A DNA stretch of 64,000 bases from Njordibacter sp937773555 (GTDB lineage: Bacteria; Pseudomonadota; Gammaproteobacteria; Pseudomonadales; Balneatricaceae). The stretch covers positions 1,364,001 through 1,428,000 of the forward strand of contig NZ_CP159830.1 of the NCBI RefSeq assembly GCF_047730085.1, written 5' to 3'. The position numbers and the translations under genes are program-made. The notes beneath the pieces are model-generated. The model saw nothing but the letters and a program-made list of their open reading frames with translations, was not told the DNA's origin and did not search any database. The number at the start of each line of letters is the position of its first letter. The first letter of the stretch is position 1. Of the stretch, positions 26,593 through 35,030 are shown piece by piece.

Positions 26593-27365
26593 TTATTGAT
26601 TCTCACTGCCATTTGGATAAACTTGACACGAGTCATTATGAAGATGGTTTTCCAGGCCTAATTGCTGCAGCTCAAGCAGACGGTATTTCTCAAATGTTAT
26701 GCATTAGTGTTGATACCGAGAACTTTGAGCCAATGATGCGTCAAATTGAACCTTATAATTTTATCCATGCTTCAGCTGGATTGCATCCACTGGGGGTTAA
26801 AAGTTTGGACAATTTTAGCGTGTTAGAACAACAAGCTCAGCACCCTAAGGTAGTTGCCATTGGTGAAACTGGGTTGGACTATTTCTACCAAAAAGATAAC
26901 ACGGACATACAGCAACAAGCATTTGTAGCGCATTTACAGCTGTCTAAGCACCTAAAAAAGCCTGTTATTATTCATACTCGGGATGCTAATGAAGATACAT
27001 TAGCGCTACTTCGTAGTGAAGCAGATCAATCTGTAGGCGGCGTGATTCACTGCTTTACGGAAGATTGGGCTATGGCTGAAGCGTGCTTAAACTTAGGTTT
27101 CCACATTTCTATTTCTGGCATTGTGACCTTTAACAACGCTTCTGCGTTGCGAGAAGTTGTTAAGAAAATTCCAATGGATCGCTTACTAGTAGAAACCGAT
27201 TCACCGTACCTAACACCAGTGCCATATCGGGGTCAGCAGAATGAACCTAAGCATGTGCGTTTGGTAGCTCAATATGTAGCGGATCTCAAAGGGGTTTCTT
27301 TGGCTGAGCTCGCAGAACAAACAAGCAAGAACTTTAGCCAGTTGTTCTTAAAGACCCTTAATTAG
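26589..27365 (+). CDS. TatD-family metal-dependent deoxyribonuclease (YcfH-like)
   Basis: This 258-residue TIM-barrel hydrolase has the metal ligands of the family: DSHCHLD at the N-terminus, GETGLDYFY (glutamate ligand), HTRDANEDTL and GVIHCFTED (histidines), and ETDSPYLTPVPYRG (aspartate). The position after holB is that of ycfH in E. coli. It is likely a 3'-5' nuclease acting in DNA quality control; the cellular substrate is not shown by the sequence. Confidence 0.92.
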   Translation: MIIDSHCHLDKLDTSHYEDGFPGLIAAAQADGISQMLCISVDTENFEPMMRQIEPYNFIHASAGLHPLGVKSLDNFSVLEQQAQHPKVVAIGETGLDYFYQKDNTDIQQQAFVAHLQLSKHLKKPVIIHTRDANEDTLALLRSEADQSVGGVIHCFTEDWAMAEACLNLGFHISISGIVTFNNASALREVVKKIPMDRLLVETDSPYLTPVPYRGQQNEPKHVRLVAQYVADLKGVSLAELAEQTSKNFSQLFLKTLN

Positions 27366-27398
27366 TATAAATTATAAGTGATGGCGTTTTGAAAGTTT

Positions 27399-27426
27399 TA
27401 TGACTATTATATCTATCATAGTCATA
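27399..27426. promoter_or_regulatory. Inverted repeat upstream of the TetR-family gene
   Basis: Perfect 9-base arms TATGACTAT (27399-27407) and ATAGTCATA (27418-27426) are separated by 10 bases. The site ends 33 bases before the ATG of the TetR regulator. Self-control by TetR regulators through such sites is common, so an operator is inferred. Confidence 0.5.
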
Positions 27427-27459
27427 GCTAGACTGGTTTATTTATCTAAAGGTATCGCC

Positions 27460-28179
27460 ATGAATTGGGGCATCGCTGCAAAACCAAACATTCCTGCCTA
27501 TTTTCCGCGTGAAAAAGAGAACCGCAAGGTACGTGAATTTAAGCGCAGGGAAGAGGAAATACTAGAAACAGCTTTAGAGCTCTTCCGTGTGCATGGTGAA
27601 GACAAAGTGACTGTAGAAATGATTGCCGACAACGTGGGTATTGGTAAAGGCACCATATACAAACACTTTAAGTCTAAATCAGATATCTATATTTATTTAT
27701 TGATTAATTATGAACTTCAATTAGCCAGTTTATTGGCAACAAAAGATTTCTCCGACCCGGAGTCTTTGTGGCGCAGTTACTTTGAATATCGGATGAATGA
27801 TCCTGAGCAAGCGTTACTCTTTGACCGGTTAGAAGATCGTCTGATCAAGGGTGAGGAATATGACAAGGAAATTGCTGACGTTCACCAAATTAGAAATGAA
27901 AATATGCAGGTGCTAACCACTTTAGTTGAAAAACGTATTGATTCTGGGAAGCTGGAGCAGGTACCAGCCTATTTCCATTTATCTGCGTCTTGGGCTCTAG
28001 TTCATGGTGCCTTAGCGTTGCATGACTCGGGGTTCTTTAAAGAATTCATTCAAGACCGTGAAGCTTTTTTTGAGTTTCTGATGCAAATAGGTATGCGTAT
28101 GGGTAACCGTGGGCAGAGTCGTCATACAGACTTATCAAAAAAGGTGTCCCATGACCCCAATACTGCTGATCAAGACTAA
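27460..28179 (+). CDS. TetR-family transcriptional regulator
   Basis: This 239-residue regulator uses the ATG at 27460, preceded by AAAGG. The frame extends upstream to 27400, but that stretch contains the inverted repeat and has no ribosome-binding site. An unusual basic N-terminal tail of about 30 residues precedes the helix-turn-helix (about 51-74: VTVEMIADNVGIGKGTIYKHF). The rest is a helical ligand-binding domain with no recognisable effector signature. The gene lies 94 bases after tatD and 6 bases before a DUF1285 gene, with which it is probably co-transcribed. Its targets are unknown. Confidence 0.85.
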   Translation: MNWGIAAKPNIPAYFPREKENRKVREFKRREEEILETALELFRVHGEDKVTVEMIADNVGIGKGTIYKHFKSKSDIYIYLLINYELQLASLLATKDFSDPESLWRSYFEYRMNDPEQALLFDRLEDRLIKGEEYDKEIADVHQIRNENMQVLTTLVEKRIDSGKLEQVPAYFHLSASWALVHGALALHDSGFFKEFIQDREAFFEFLMQIGMRMGNRGQSRHTDLSKKVSHDPNTADQD

Positions 28180-28185
28180 GTTAAA

Positions 28186-28722
28186 ATGTTAGAACAGCTA
28201 GTCGCTCAGGCCCAGAAATTGCCTCATTATGATTTAGACTCTTGGCAACCTCAATTTAATGGAGATATAGACTTAATCATTACTGCAGATGGTACCTGGT
28301 TCCATGAAGGTAGTGCTATTGTTAAAACTAAAATCATGCAATTGTTTGCGCGCTTGCTGCAGCGTCAAGTCAATGGTGATTATTGGATCATCACACCTAC
28401 AGAGGCCTTCCGTATTACCGTAGAAGACCTGCCTTTTGTGATTGTTGCAGCAGACTATGTGCATCAAGAGGGTGTTGACCTGTGGCAATTTACGACCAAC
28501 ACTGGTGACCAAATTTATCTCTCACAGTTAGACCAATTGGTTGTGACCTATAACTCAGAACAACCACAGCCACGAGTGTGTGTGCGTGATGGTCTGTGGG
28601 GTCGCATTAATCGGGCCGTTTTTTACCAGCTTGCACTGGCCTGCGAAGTGGTTGAAACAACCCACGGGGATCACGCTGAGTTGACCAGTGGCCCTCATCG
28701 ATACTATATTGGGCCAGCTTAG
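28186..28722 (+). CDS. DUF1285 family protein
   Basis: This is a 178-residue conserved proteobacterial protein without a known role. Family features visible are the start with GDIDLIITADGTWFHEGSAI, then YWIITPTEAFRITVEDLPF, and the late RDGLWGRINRAVFYQLA. It has no signal peptide or membrane segment and is likely cytosolic. It starts 6 bases after the TetR gene stop with little sign of a separate promoter, which suggests the regulator may control or accompany it. Function cannot be stated. Confidence 0.85.
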   Translation: MLEQLVAQAQKLPHYDLDSWQPQFNGDIDLIITADGTWFHEGSAIVKTKIMQLFARLLQRQVNGDYWIITPTEAFRITVEDLPFVIVAADYVHQEGVDLWQFTTNTGDQIYLSQLDQLVVTYNSEQPQPRVCVRDGLWGRINRAVFYQLALACEVVETTHGDHAELTSGPHRYYIGPA

Positions 28723-28742
28723 CCCACTAGGAAATACACATA

Positions 28743-29372
28743 ATGCCAGTACATGAAATTCACCACCCCCTTATTTCACATAAACTTGCTCTTTTGCGCA
28801 AGGCACATGTGAGCACCAAACAGTTTAGAGAACTATCCAATGAAGTTGCCAGCCTACTGACGTATGAGGCAAGTAGGGGGTTACCCTTGGAAAAAGTTAA
28901 CATTGATGGTTGGCAAGGAGAGCGTATCCCTGTACAAATGCTAGCCGGCAAAAAACTTACTATTGTGCCGATTTTGCGAGCGGGTTTAGGTATGCTTGAG
29001 GGCGTAATGCAACTTGTGCCCAATGCAAAAGTAAGTGTTGTTGGATTATACCGTGATGAAGAAACTCTTGAGCCCGTGGCTTACTTTGACAAAATAATTG
29101 CTGATGTAGATCAGCGCACAGCACTAATCATTGATCCCATGTTAGCTACAGGGGGTACACTGTTAGCTACCATTGATTTACTCAAGCAAAAGGGCTGTAA
29201 AAACATTATGGGGTTATTCTTAGTGGCATCACCAGAGGGTTTATCGAAGGTGTCTGAACTGCATCCAGAGGTGAATTTATATGTTGCGGCAATTGATGAG
29301 TGCCTAAATGAACAAGGCTATATTATCCCAGGCCTTGGTGACGCCGGTGACAAGATCTTCGGGACTAAATAG
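28743..29372 (+). CDS. upp: Uracil phosphoribosyltransferase
   Basis: Upp makes UMP from uracil and PRPP. The 209-residue protein shows the PRPP-binding loop ALIIDPMLATGGTL and the uracil-binding C-terminus YIIPGLGDAGDKIFGTK. An AGGAAA ribosome-binding site lies before the ATG. No uracil permease gene (uraA) is adjacent, unlike E. coli. It converges on the APRT-like gene. A weak hairpin (AAAAGCT/AGCTTTT, 29451-29477) at the 3' end of that gene is the only terminator-like structure. Confidence 0.96.
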   Translation: MPVHEIHHPLISHKLALLRKAHVSTKQFRELSNEVASLLTYEASRGLPLEKVNIDGWQGERIPVQMLAGKKLTIVPILRAGLGMLEGVMQLVPNAKVSVVGLYRDEETLEPVAYFDKIIADVDQRTALIIDPMLATGGTLLATIDLLKQKGCKNIMGLFLVASPEGLSKVSELHPEVNLYVAAIDECLNEQGYIIPGLGDAGDKIFGTK

Positions 29373-29441
29373 CACCAAAGTAAGCGTTATAAGGTTATTA
29401 ATGGCCTTTCCCAGTTTAATATTCTCTCTACAGATTATATT

Positions 29442-30062
29442 TTATTTAGGAAAAGCTGACTCTGGATTATAGCTTTTAAAGCTTTCTAAATATTGAGCAT
29501 TTGCCTGATCTTGCCACGGTGTGTTTGGCTGTATTGCAGTAACACACTTATATGTCTCACGGTATCTGGTGGTGTTCTCATTTTCTTCCATAACAATGGC
29601 CACCATTCCTGCAACTAGGCCCTGTTGTTGCTCAACTAGCTGTACAGCTCCATGCATTGTTCCGCCAGTTTCAACCCATTGGTCAACTAATAGCACTCGA
29701 GTACCTGGGGCATATGCGGGTAATCGCATTTCCATTGATTGAGTTCGTCCAGAATAATTTGTCATGGACGCACTATCGGTATCAACGCATAATTTCCCAG
29801 CTTTTCGAATAGGTAGAAATCCACAACCAATACGAGCAGCAATACCTGCTGCTAAAACAAATCCCATTGCATCTAACCCAGCAACAACATCAATATCCTT
29901 TGGATCTATGTCAGCGCAAAGATCATCAAGTAAATCTTGATACGCACGACCATTGATATAGATAGACGTTGGATCAAGCCATGCAAATTTATCCCCTTTC
30001 GTATTGGGTGCCATAATAGAGAAATACCATCGATCATCTCTTGGACCTTTATCAAAACTCAT
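29442..30062 (-). CDS. Adenine-phosphoribosyltransferase-like protein
   Basis: This is a 206-residue type I phosphoribosyltransferase. The APRT signature is clear: GLDAMGFVLAAGIA with GFLPIRKAGKLC (about 62-92) matches the APRT EARGF and VPVRKPGKLP region. The PRPP loop is VLLVDQWVETGGTM (123-136). In ordinary APRT this loop has two adjacent acids (DD); here the second is Gln, and LAT is replaced by VET. It overlaps the upstream BtpA-like gene by 11 bases. Likely it joins a base-like compound to PRPP; adenine itself is possible but not assured. Confidence 0.75.
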   Translation of the reverse strand: MSFDKGPRDDRWYFSIMAPNTKGDKFAWLDPTSIYINGRAYQDLLDDLCADIDPKDIDVVAGLDAMGFVLAAGIAARIGCGFLPIRKAGKLCVDTDSASMTNYSGRTQSMEMRLPAYAPGTRVLLVDQWVETGGTMHGAVQLVEQQQGLVAGMVAIVMEENENTTRYRETYKCVTAIQPNTPWQDQANAQYLESFKSYNPESAFPK

Positions 30063-30810
30063 ATTTTACTCCCGTACTTTTAATACTATCCATTAAGTTC
30101 TTTAACTTTTTTGGGTCTATATTATAAAAGTCATCTTTAAAATTTATGCCAGTGGCAACCATCAGCAAGTCTGCATCTTCAACATAGTCTTTTACATTAT
30201 CTAGAGTGATTCCAGATGCAATGGCCAGAGCTGTATCACCACAGCTTGTTCGAAAAGTTTTGATTTTTTCAACATCGGCAGCATAGCCTGTGGCAATACC
30301 AGAAGTGACTACAACATCCATATAGCGAGTGGCTAATTGAGCACTATACGCATATCCAGCTGGGTCAACATCGCGTTGTTTTTTAAAAGCTGTTCCACCA
30401 ATGTATAAGCCTTGCCAACCGCTCTCTTTGCGTGCTGTGGTAATTCTATTGGCTTCTATCTGATCATTTTCTCCACGACGTTCATCAATACACGCATCAT
30501 CAGCCCAATACCCGTCAATGCAAATACCTTCAGATTGCAGCGCGCCTAAAATTGGAAAGGCGAATTCACCAGTGACGGCAAGAAAGTTTATTCCAAGCCA
30601 ATAGTCAGAAAATGTAGCCCGGATGCGTTTAATAATTGGCAATAGCTTTTCCTTTTCAAAATCATGATTGATTAGGAATACCCCTGGGCAACCACCTTCC
30701 ATTGCGATGACAATATTGCGATGCGTTTGTTCATAATTCAACACATGGATCACGGGTAAAACGATGGGGTTTTTACTCCCAAATTTTAAATGAAACTCAT
30801 GCCGGTTCAT
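30052..30810 (-). CDS. BtpA/SgcQ-like TIM-barrel protein of unknown function
   Basis: This 252-residue soluble protein most resembles the BtpA/SgcQ family. The pattern includes VLPVIHVLNYEQT at the N-terminus (compare VIGVVHLLPLP), WLGINFLAV, a late VVVTSGIATGY, and ASGITLDNVKDYVEDADLL followed by VATGIN, which looks like the phosphate-binding end of a beta/alpha barrel. Homology is recognisable but divergent. It overlaps the APRT-like gene by 11 bases, so the two should act together. A 135-base gap without terminator separates it from the ETF-QO gene. The 5' part looks AT-richer than the neighbours. Function unknown. Confidence 0.6.
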   Translation of the reverse strand: MNRHEFHLKFGSKNPIVLPVIHVLNYEQTHRNIVIAMEGGCPGVFLINHDFEKEKLLPIIKRIRATFSDYWLGINFLAVTGEFAFPILGALQSEGICIDGYWADDACIDERRGENDQIEANRITTARKESGWQGLYIGGTAFKKQRDVDPAGYAYSAQLATRYMDVVVTSGIATGYAADVEKIKTFRTSCGDTALAIASGITLDNVKDYVEDADLLMVATGINFKDDFYNIDPKKLKNLMDSIKSTGVKYEF

Positions 30811-30945
30811 TTTGTTTGTTCCAATTAGGTAATAGGCAAACTACTTAAGTTACATGTTAAGTTAAAAGCCTATTAAGTGGTTACATAGATGCCCAATTTA
30901 GTAGTTATGAACATTAACCTAAATTGCTCTACCCAGATTAAAAAA

Positions 30946-32598
30946 TTACATGTTGGGATAGTTTGGGCCGCCTGCACCCTCTGGCACCACCCAGGTAATA
31001 TTTTGACTTGGGTCCTTAATGTCGCAGGTTTTGCAGTGAACACAGTTTTGGCTGTTGATCTGGAAGGTCTTGTCACCACTATCGTTCTCCAGTACTTCGT
31101 ATACCCCAGCAGGGCAATATCGTTGTGCTGGTTCATCCCACATGCTTAAGTTAATACCTAAGGGCAGGCTTGCATCCTTTAAAGTAAGATGGCAGGGCTG
31201 GTTTTCCTCATGATTAGTACCGGAAATAAATACTGATGATAATTTGTCAAAACTGGTTATTCCATCAGGTTTAGGATACTCAATTTTAGGCATCTGGGCG
31301 GCAGGTTTTAACTGCGCATAGTCAGGGGTGTTATCTTTTAAAGTTACCGGAAGCTTGCCACCAAAAATATTTTGGTCAAACCAATTAAAGGCGCCTCCTA
31401 ACCACATGCCAAACTTGTGCATTGCAGCACCAAAATTACGCGCTTTATAAAGCTCTTCATGTAACCAAGACTGCTTAAACTTCTCGCCATATGCGAGTAA
31501 GTCTTGCTTACCTTGGTCGCCGTTCGTAATGGCTTCAAATAATGTCTCAGCTGCTAACATGCCAGATTTCATTGCTGTATGGCTGCCTTTAATTTTGGCA
31601 AAGTTCATAGTCCCTGCGTCACAGCCAATAAGTAATGCACCGGGAAGGCTCATTTTAGGTAAGGCGAATAGTCCACCTTTTTCGACAGCACGAGCGCCAT
31701 AAGACACTCTAGAGCCGCCTTCTAAATGCTGTTTAAGTACAGGGTGATGCTTAAGGCGCTGGAATTCGTCAAATGGGCTTAGGTGCGGATTATCGTAGCT
31801 TAGGTCAATTATAATGCCTACAGTCACTTGGTTATTGTCACCGTGGTATAGGAAAAAACCACCATTGGCCCCTTTAGTCAGCGGCCAGCCAGAACCATGG
31901 ACAACTAAACCGGGTCGGTGTTTGGCTGGGTCAATATCCCATAGTTCTTTAATACCAATGCCATAATGCTGACTCGTTGTCTCTAAATCAAGGCTGAATT
32001 TTTCAATCAATTGTTTGCCTAGATGACCCCGGCAGCCCTCTGAAAACACAGTGTATTTTGCGTGTAATTCCATTCCTTGCATATAACTGTCTTTTTGCTC
32101 ACCAGTTTCACTGACCCCCATGTCCCCTGTAGCAATGCCTTTAACACTGCCATCTTCATGATAAAGAACTTCAGAAGCAGCGAAACCTGGGAAGATTTCG
32201 GCACCTAAGTTTTCAGCTTGCTCGGCAAGCCAACGACACACATTACCTAAACTAACAATGTAGTTACCTTCGTTGTGCATGGGCTTGGGAATAGCAAAGT
32301 TAGGCAGTGACATACCACCTGTGGAACTCGTAAGAATATGCATTTCGTCTCTAACAACAGGCGCAGTGAGTGGTGCTCCCATGGATTGCCAATCAGGAAA
32401 AAGTTCGTTTAGGGCTGTGGGTTCTAAGATAGCGCCCGACAATATATGGGCACCTACCTCAGAGCCTTTTTCAACCACACAAACGCTCAATTCCTGGCCT
32501 TTTTCTTGGGCTAGTTGTAGTAGTTTACATGCGGTGGCTAGGCCAGATGGGCCGGCACCCACAATAACAACATCGAATTCCATTGATTCACGTTCCAC
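30946..32598 (-). CDS. Electron-transfer flavoprotein:ubiquinone oxidoreductase
   Basis: ETF-QO passes electrons from acyl-CoA dehydrogenases, via ETF, to membrane ubiquinone. The 550-residue protein opens with the FAD-binding VVIVGAGPSGLATACKLL. The four cysteines of the 4Fe-4S cluster are C495 (CPAGVYEV) and C519/C522/C525 (NCVHCKTCDIKDP). I take the GTG at 32598 as start: AGAGGA lies 6 bases before it, whereas the ATG at 32583 has no ribosome-binding site. ETF alpha and beta genes are not in the window. It serves liuA, ivdC and gcdH products. Confidence 0.96.
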   Translation of the reverse strand: MERESMEFDVVIVGAGPSGLATACKLLQLAQEKGQELSVCVVEKGSEVGAHILSGAILEPTALNELFPDWQSMGAPLTAPVVRDEMHILTSSTGGMSLPNFAIPKPMHNEGNYIVSLGNVCRWLAEQAENLGAEIFPGFAASEVLYHEDGSVKGIATGDMGVSETGEQKDSYMQGMELHAKYTVFSEGCRGHLGKQLIEKFSLDLETTSQHYGIGIKELWDIDPAKHRPGLVVHGSGWPLTKGANGGFFLYHGDNNQVTVGIIIDLSYDNPHLSPFDEFQRLKHHPVLKQHLEGGSRVSYGARAVEKGGLFALPKMSLPGALLIGCDAGTMNFAKIKGSHTAMKSGMLAAETLFEAITNGDQGKQDLLAYGEKFKQSWLHEELYKARNFGAAMHKFGMWLGGAFNWFDQNIFGGKLPVTLKDNTPDYAQLKPAAQMPKIEYPKPDGITSFDKLSSVFISGTNHEENQPCHLTLKDASLPLGINLSMWDEPAQRYCPAGVYEVLENDSGDKTFQINSQNCVHCKTCDIKDPSQNITWVVPEGAGGPNYPNM

Positions 32599-32808
32599 TG
32601 CATATCCTCTTGATTAGATTTAATTATACAAAGAGCCACTTTAACGCCTGTAAAAGTGGTCTACTGTTCACATACCGACTTATAGTGGCTGTTCTTAAAC
32701 AGAGTTTCAATCAATACCGAACAGTCTTGGGTGATAATGCTTGAAAATCTCCACTTAGGTGCTAGGTTTGTTAAACTGTCGGTCTATACCTAAAGCAAAG
32801 AACCCACA

Positions 32809-33255
32809 ATGCATATAGAAATCACCAGCACCACCACGCAGCAGCAAGTGCACGATGAGTTAAGGCAATTGCGCGCAGGCGACCGTGTTCACTGCACTGA
32901 TGTTAGGCAATTTTTATTTTGTAAGCGTTTGTTAGAACAATGGCGGTGGGGCGATGTGTTGCTGTTGATGATGGATGATCAGAAACAAGTACTAAAGCAA
33001 TTTAAGTACAAGCCCCCAGCTCATGATGAAATTCCACGTGACCGATTGCTCAAGGATCAAGAGCAGGTTGTGCACGCTCTGGAAAAGGTATTTGCCCATT
33101 GCCATAAAGTTGGCTTGCAAGTAGTGTCTTTCAGTGATGGTTTGGTGGTGGTACCAAAGGATCTTGCAGAAGATCCTATGGCGTTATGTTCTGCAGCAGC
33201 GTTAGGCATTAATGATTATGAAACCTATACCACTTTTGCTGAACATTTAGATTAA
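32809..33255 (+). CDS. Hypothetical protein, 148 residues
   Basis: I do not recognise this family. The predicted protein is soluble and begins MHIEITSTTTQQQVHDELRQ. It has a central basic/aromatic stretch (FLFCKRLLEQWRWGDVLLLMMDD) and an acidic C-terminus ending NDYETYTTFAEHLD. It is probably real: codon use resembles the neighbours, an AAAGAA sequence precedes the ATG, and the ORF fills the space between two confident genes. It diverges from ETF-QO across 210 bases and its stop overlaps the stop of the hibernation factor gene by 4 bases. Confidence 0.65.
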   Translation: MHIEITSTTTQQQVHDELRQLRAGDRVHCTDVRQFLFCKRLLEQWRWGDVLLLMMDDQKQVLKQFKYKPPAHDEIPRDRLLKDQEQVVHALEKVFAHCHKVGLQVVSFSDGLVVVPKDLAEDPMALCSAAALGINDYETYTTFAEHLD

Positions 33256-33611
33256 GCTACTTCTTCATCCGGTTCTTCTGGCTCTTCAGACATCACGCGC
33301 ATGCCTTTATCGATGCCTTTTCGAGTTTGTGTTTTAGATTTAGCTTTTTGTAATTGGGTTTCTATTTTAGCGCTCAAAGAGTCGATCGCACTAAACATGT
33401 TGTTACCCCTGGCTTTGGCAAATATTTCTTGGCCAGTATCTAGGTGAAGAGTGGCCTCAGCAAGGTCTTGGTTACCTTCTTTGTCCATAGTGACTTGAAT
33501 GTTAGTAATATGATCGAAGTGGCTTTCATTTTTCTGCAGCTTGGCCATAATACGTTCTTTTATGGCATCAGTAGCTTTGGTGTCGTGACGAGCAGTAATG
33601 TTCATTTGCAT
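33252..33611 (-). CDS. raiA: Ribosome hibernation/translation inhibitor, RaiA/HPF family
   Basis: This 119-residue protein binds the 30S decoding region when growth slows. The start MQMNITARHDTKATDAIKER and the middle ATLHLDTGQEIFAKARGNNMFSAIDSLSAKIE are typical. It lacks the long C-terminal domain of long HPF. The acidic tail EEPEEPDEEVA resembles RaiA (YfiA), whose tail opposes 100S dimer formation; short HPF of E. coli stops at 95 residues. RaiA-like behaviour is thus inferred. An AAGGAA ribosome-binding site precedes the ATG. It is not next to rpoN, where HPF genes often lie. Confidence 0.88.
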   Translation of the reverse strand: MQMNITARHDTKATDAIKERIMAKLQKNESHFDHITNIQVTMDKEGNQDLAEATLHLDTGQEIFAKARGNNMFSAIDSLSAKIETQLQKAKSKTQTRKGIDKGMRVMSEEPEEPDEEVA

Positions 33612-33857
33612 AATCGATTCCTTCTTAGGAGAGTTAAAAAAAGTAGAAATAGAGTGCGGTTCCTCTTGGGTTAGTTGGGTTAAGTAGATAGACTCGTTAG
33701 CCGTGAGACCAACATAATATAGGCTTCAAATAAGCAGATTCTTATACAGAAGCCATACTTTTAATAGACCACAAGTGGGCTTGGAAGGGAAGGGCTTTTA
33801 TGGGGCAAAGGCAAATTAAGTTGACTAGTTTATTGATTAAGGTAAAGGCTAACAGAC

Positions 33858-35030
33858 GTGAAATGTGATTACGACATTGTGATTTGTGGTGGCGGTATGA
33901 TTGGCGCTGCCTTAGCAACACTGCTTGCCCCCCATGGATTTTCTATTGCCCTAGTGGATGGGCATAAGCCGAGTAGGTATGACTTAAGCCAGAAATTTGA
34001 TCTAAGAATTTCTGCGTTAAGCCCTAAGAGTGCCCAAGTAATGCAGCAATCTGCCGCCTGGGAGATCCTTCAAGGCATGCGTCTTTGCCCCTACAAGCGT
34101 ATGCGTGTTTGGGAAGTTGCAGGCTTTGGAGACCTGACGTTTAATGCCAACCAAGTGGGTGCAGCAGAACTTGGACATATTGTTGAAAACCGATTGGTAC
34201 AGCTTAGCTTGTGGCAGGCTTTGCAAAGCAATGATAACGTAAAGATCATTTGTCCTGCATCACCAGAACACTTCCATCGTGATGGTAAGATAATGCGTAT
34301 AGACCTTGATACTGGGCAAAGCATATCGGCTCGGTTGGTCGTTGGTGCAGATGGTGCTCAGTCTAAGGTAAGACAGAGCTTTGGAGTTGGCGTTAATCGT
34401 GGGCAATATCAGCAAGCTTGTTTGGTGGCCTCTGTTAATACTCAGTTGGGCCAGCAAGATATCACTTGGCAACGCTTTGTAAATACCGGCCCACAAGCTT
34501 TTTTACCTCTGCTGGGTCAGCACGGTTCTGTCGTTTGGTACCACCAGACAGATCATGCACGAGCGTTAGCAAGTTTACCTAACGTAGACTTGGCAGGTGA
34601 AATTATGGCACATTTTCCGGCTGAACTTGGCACCATCGAAGTGACTGCAAAGGCCTCTTTTGGATTACAAAAACAACATGCTCAAAGTTATTGTATGGAC
34701 GGCATGGTATTAATTGGTGATGCAGCCCATGTGATTAACCCACTGGCCGGGCAGGGTGTTAATTTAGGTTTTCAAGACGTGTCCAGTTTGGCAGAAATCC
34801 TCAAGGAGGCTCGCCACTCTGGCGAAGATTGGTCCACAATAGGTGTGCTGAGTCGATATCAAAAGCAGCGAAAGTTAGCCAATAGCGTCATGCTTCATAG
34901 TATGGACGCTTTTCACTATGGATTTAGCCAAACGAGCATGAAGAGCAAGTGGCTTAGAAATATGATGCTGGCCTCGGCCAAAGTCCCACTCATTAAAAAA
35001 CAAGTCATTCGTTATGCGATGGGTATTTAA
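33858..35030 (+). CDS. ubiF: FAD-dependent ubiquinone biosynthesis hydroxylase, UbiF type
   Basis: This 390-residue flavin monooxygenase is of the UbiH/UbiF family. The motifs are ICGGGMIGAALATLL (FAD), VVGADGAQSKVRQ (the DG motif) and LIGDAAHVINPLAGQGVNLGFQD. The long match to E. coli UbiF outside the motifs, for example DLRISALSPKSA, MRLCPYKRMRVWE and the ending VIRYAMGI, supports C6 hydroxylation of the demethoxyubiquinone ring; Coq7 does this step in other lineages. The start is a GTG at 33858 with AAAGG upstream. The gene stands alone, not in a ubi operon. Confidence 0.88.
   Translation: MKCDYDIVICGGGMIGAALATLLAPHGFSIALVDGHKPSRYDLSQKFDLRISALSPKSAQVMQQSAAWEILQGMRLCPYKRMRVWEVAGFGDLTFNANQVGAAELGHIVENRLVQLSLWQALQSNDNVKIICPASPEHFHRDGKIMRIDLDTGQSISARLVVGADGAQSKVRQSFGVGVNRGQYQQACLVASVNTQLGQQDITWQRFVNTGPQAFLPLLGQHGSVVWYHQTDHARALASLPNVDLAGEIMAHFPAELGTIEVTAKASFGLQKQHAQSYCMDGMVLIGDAAHVINPLAGQGVNLGFQDVSSLAEILKEARHSGEDWSTIGVLSRYQKQRKLANSVMLHSMDAFHYGFSQTSMKSKWLRNMMLASAKVPLIKKQVIRYAMGI

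Noticed and set aside
33718..33753. Inverted repeat GGCTTC/GAAGCC between raiA and ubiF
   Set aside because: There are only six pairs around a loop of more than 20 bases; it is not stable or convincing as a terminator or operator.
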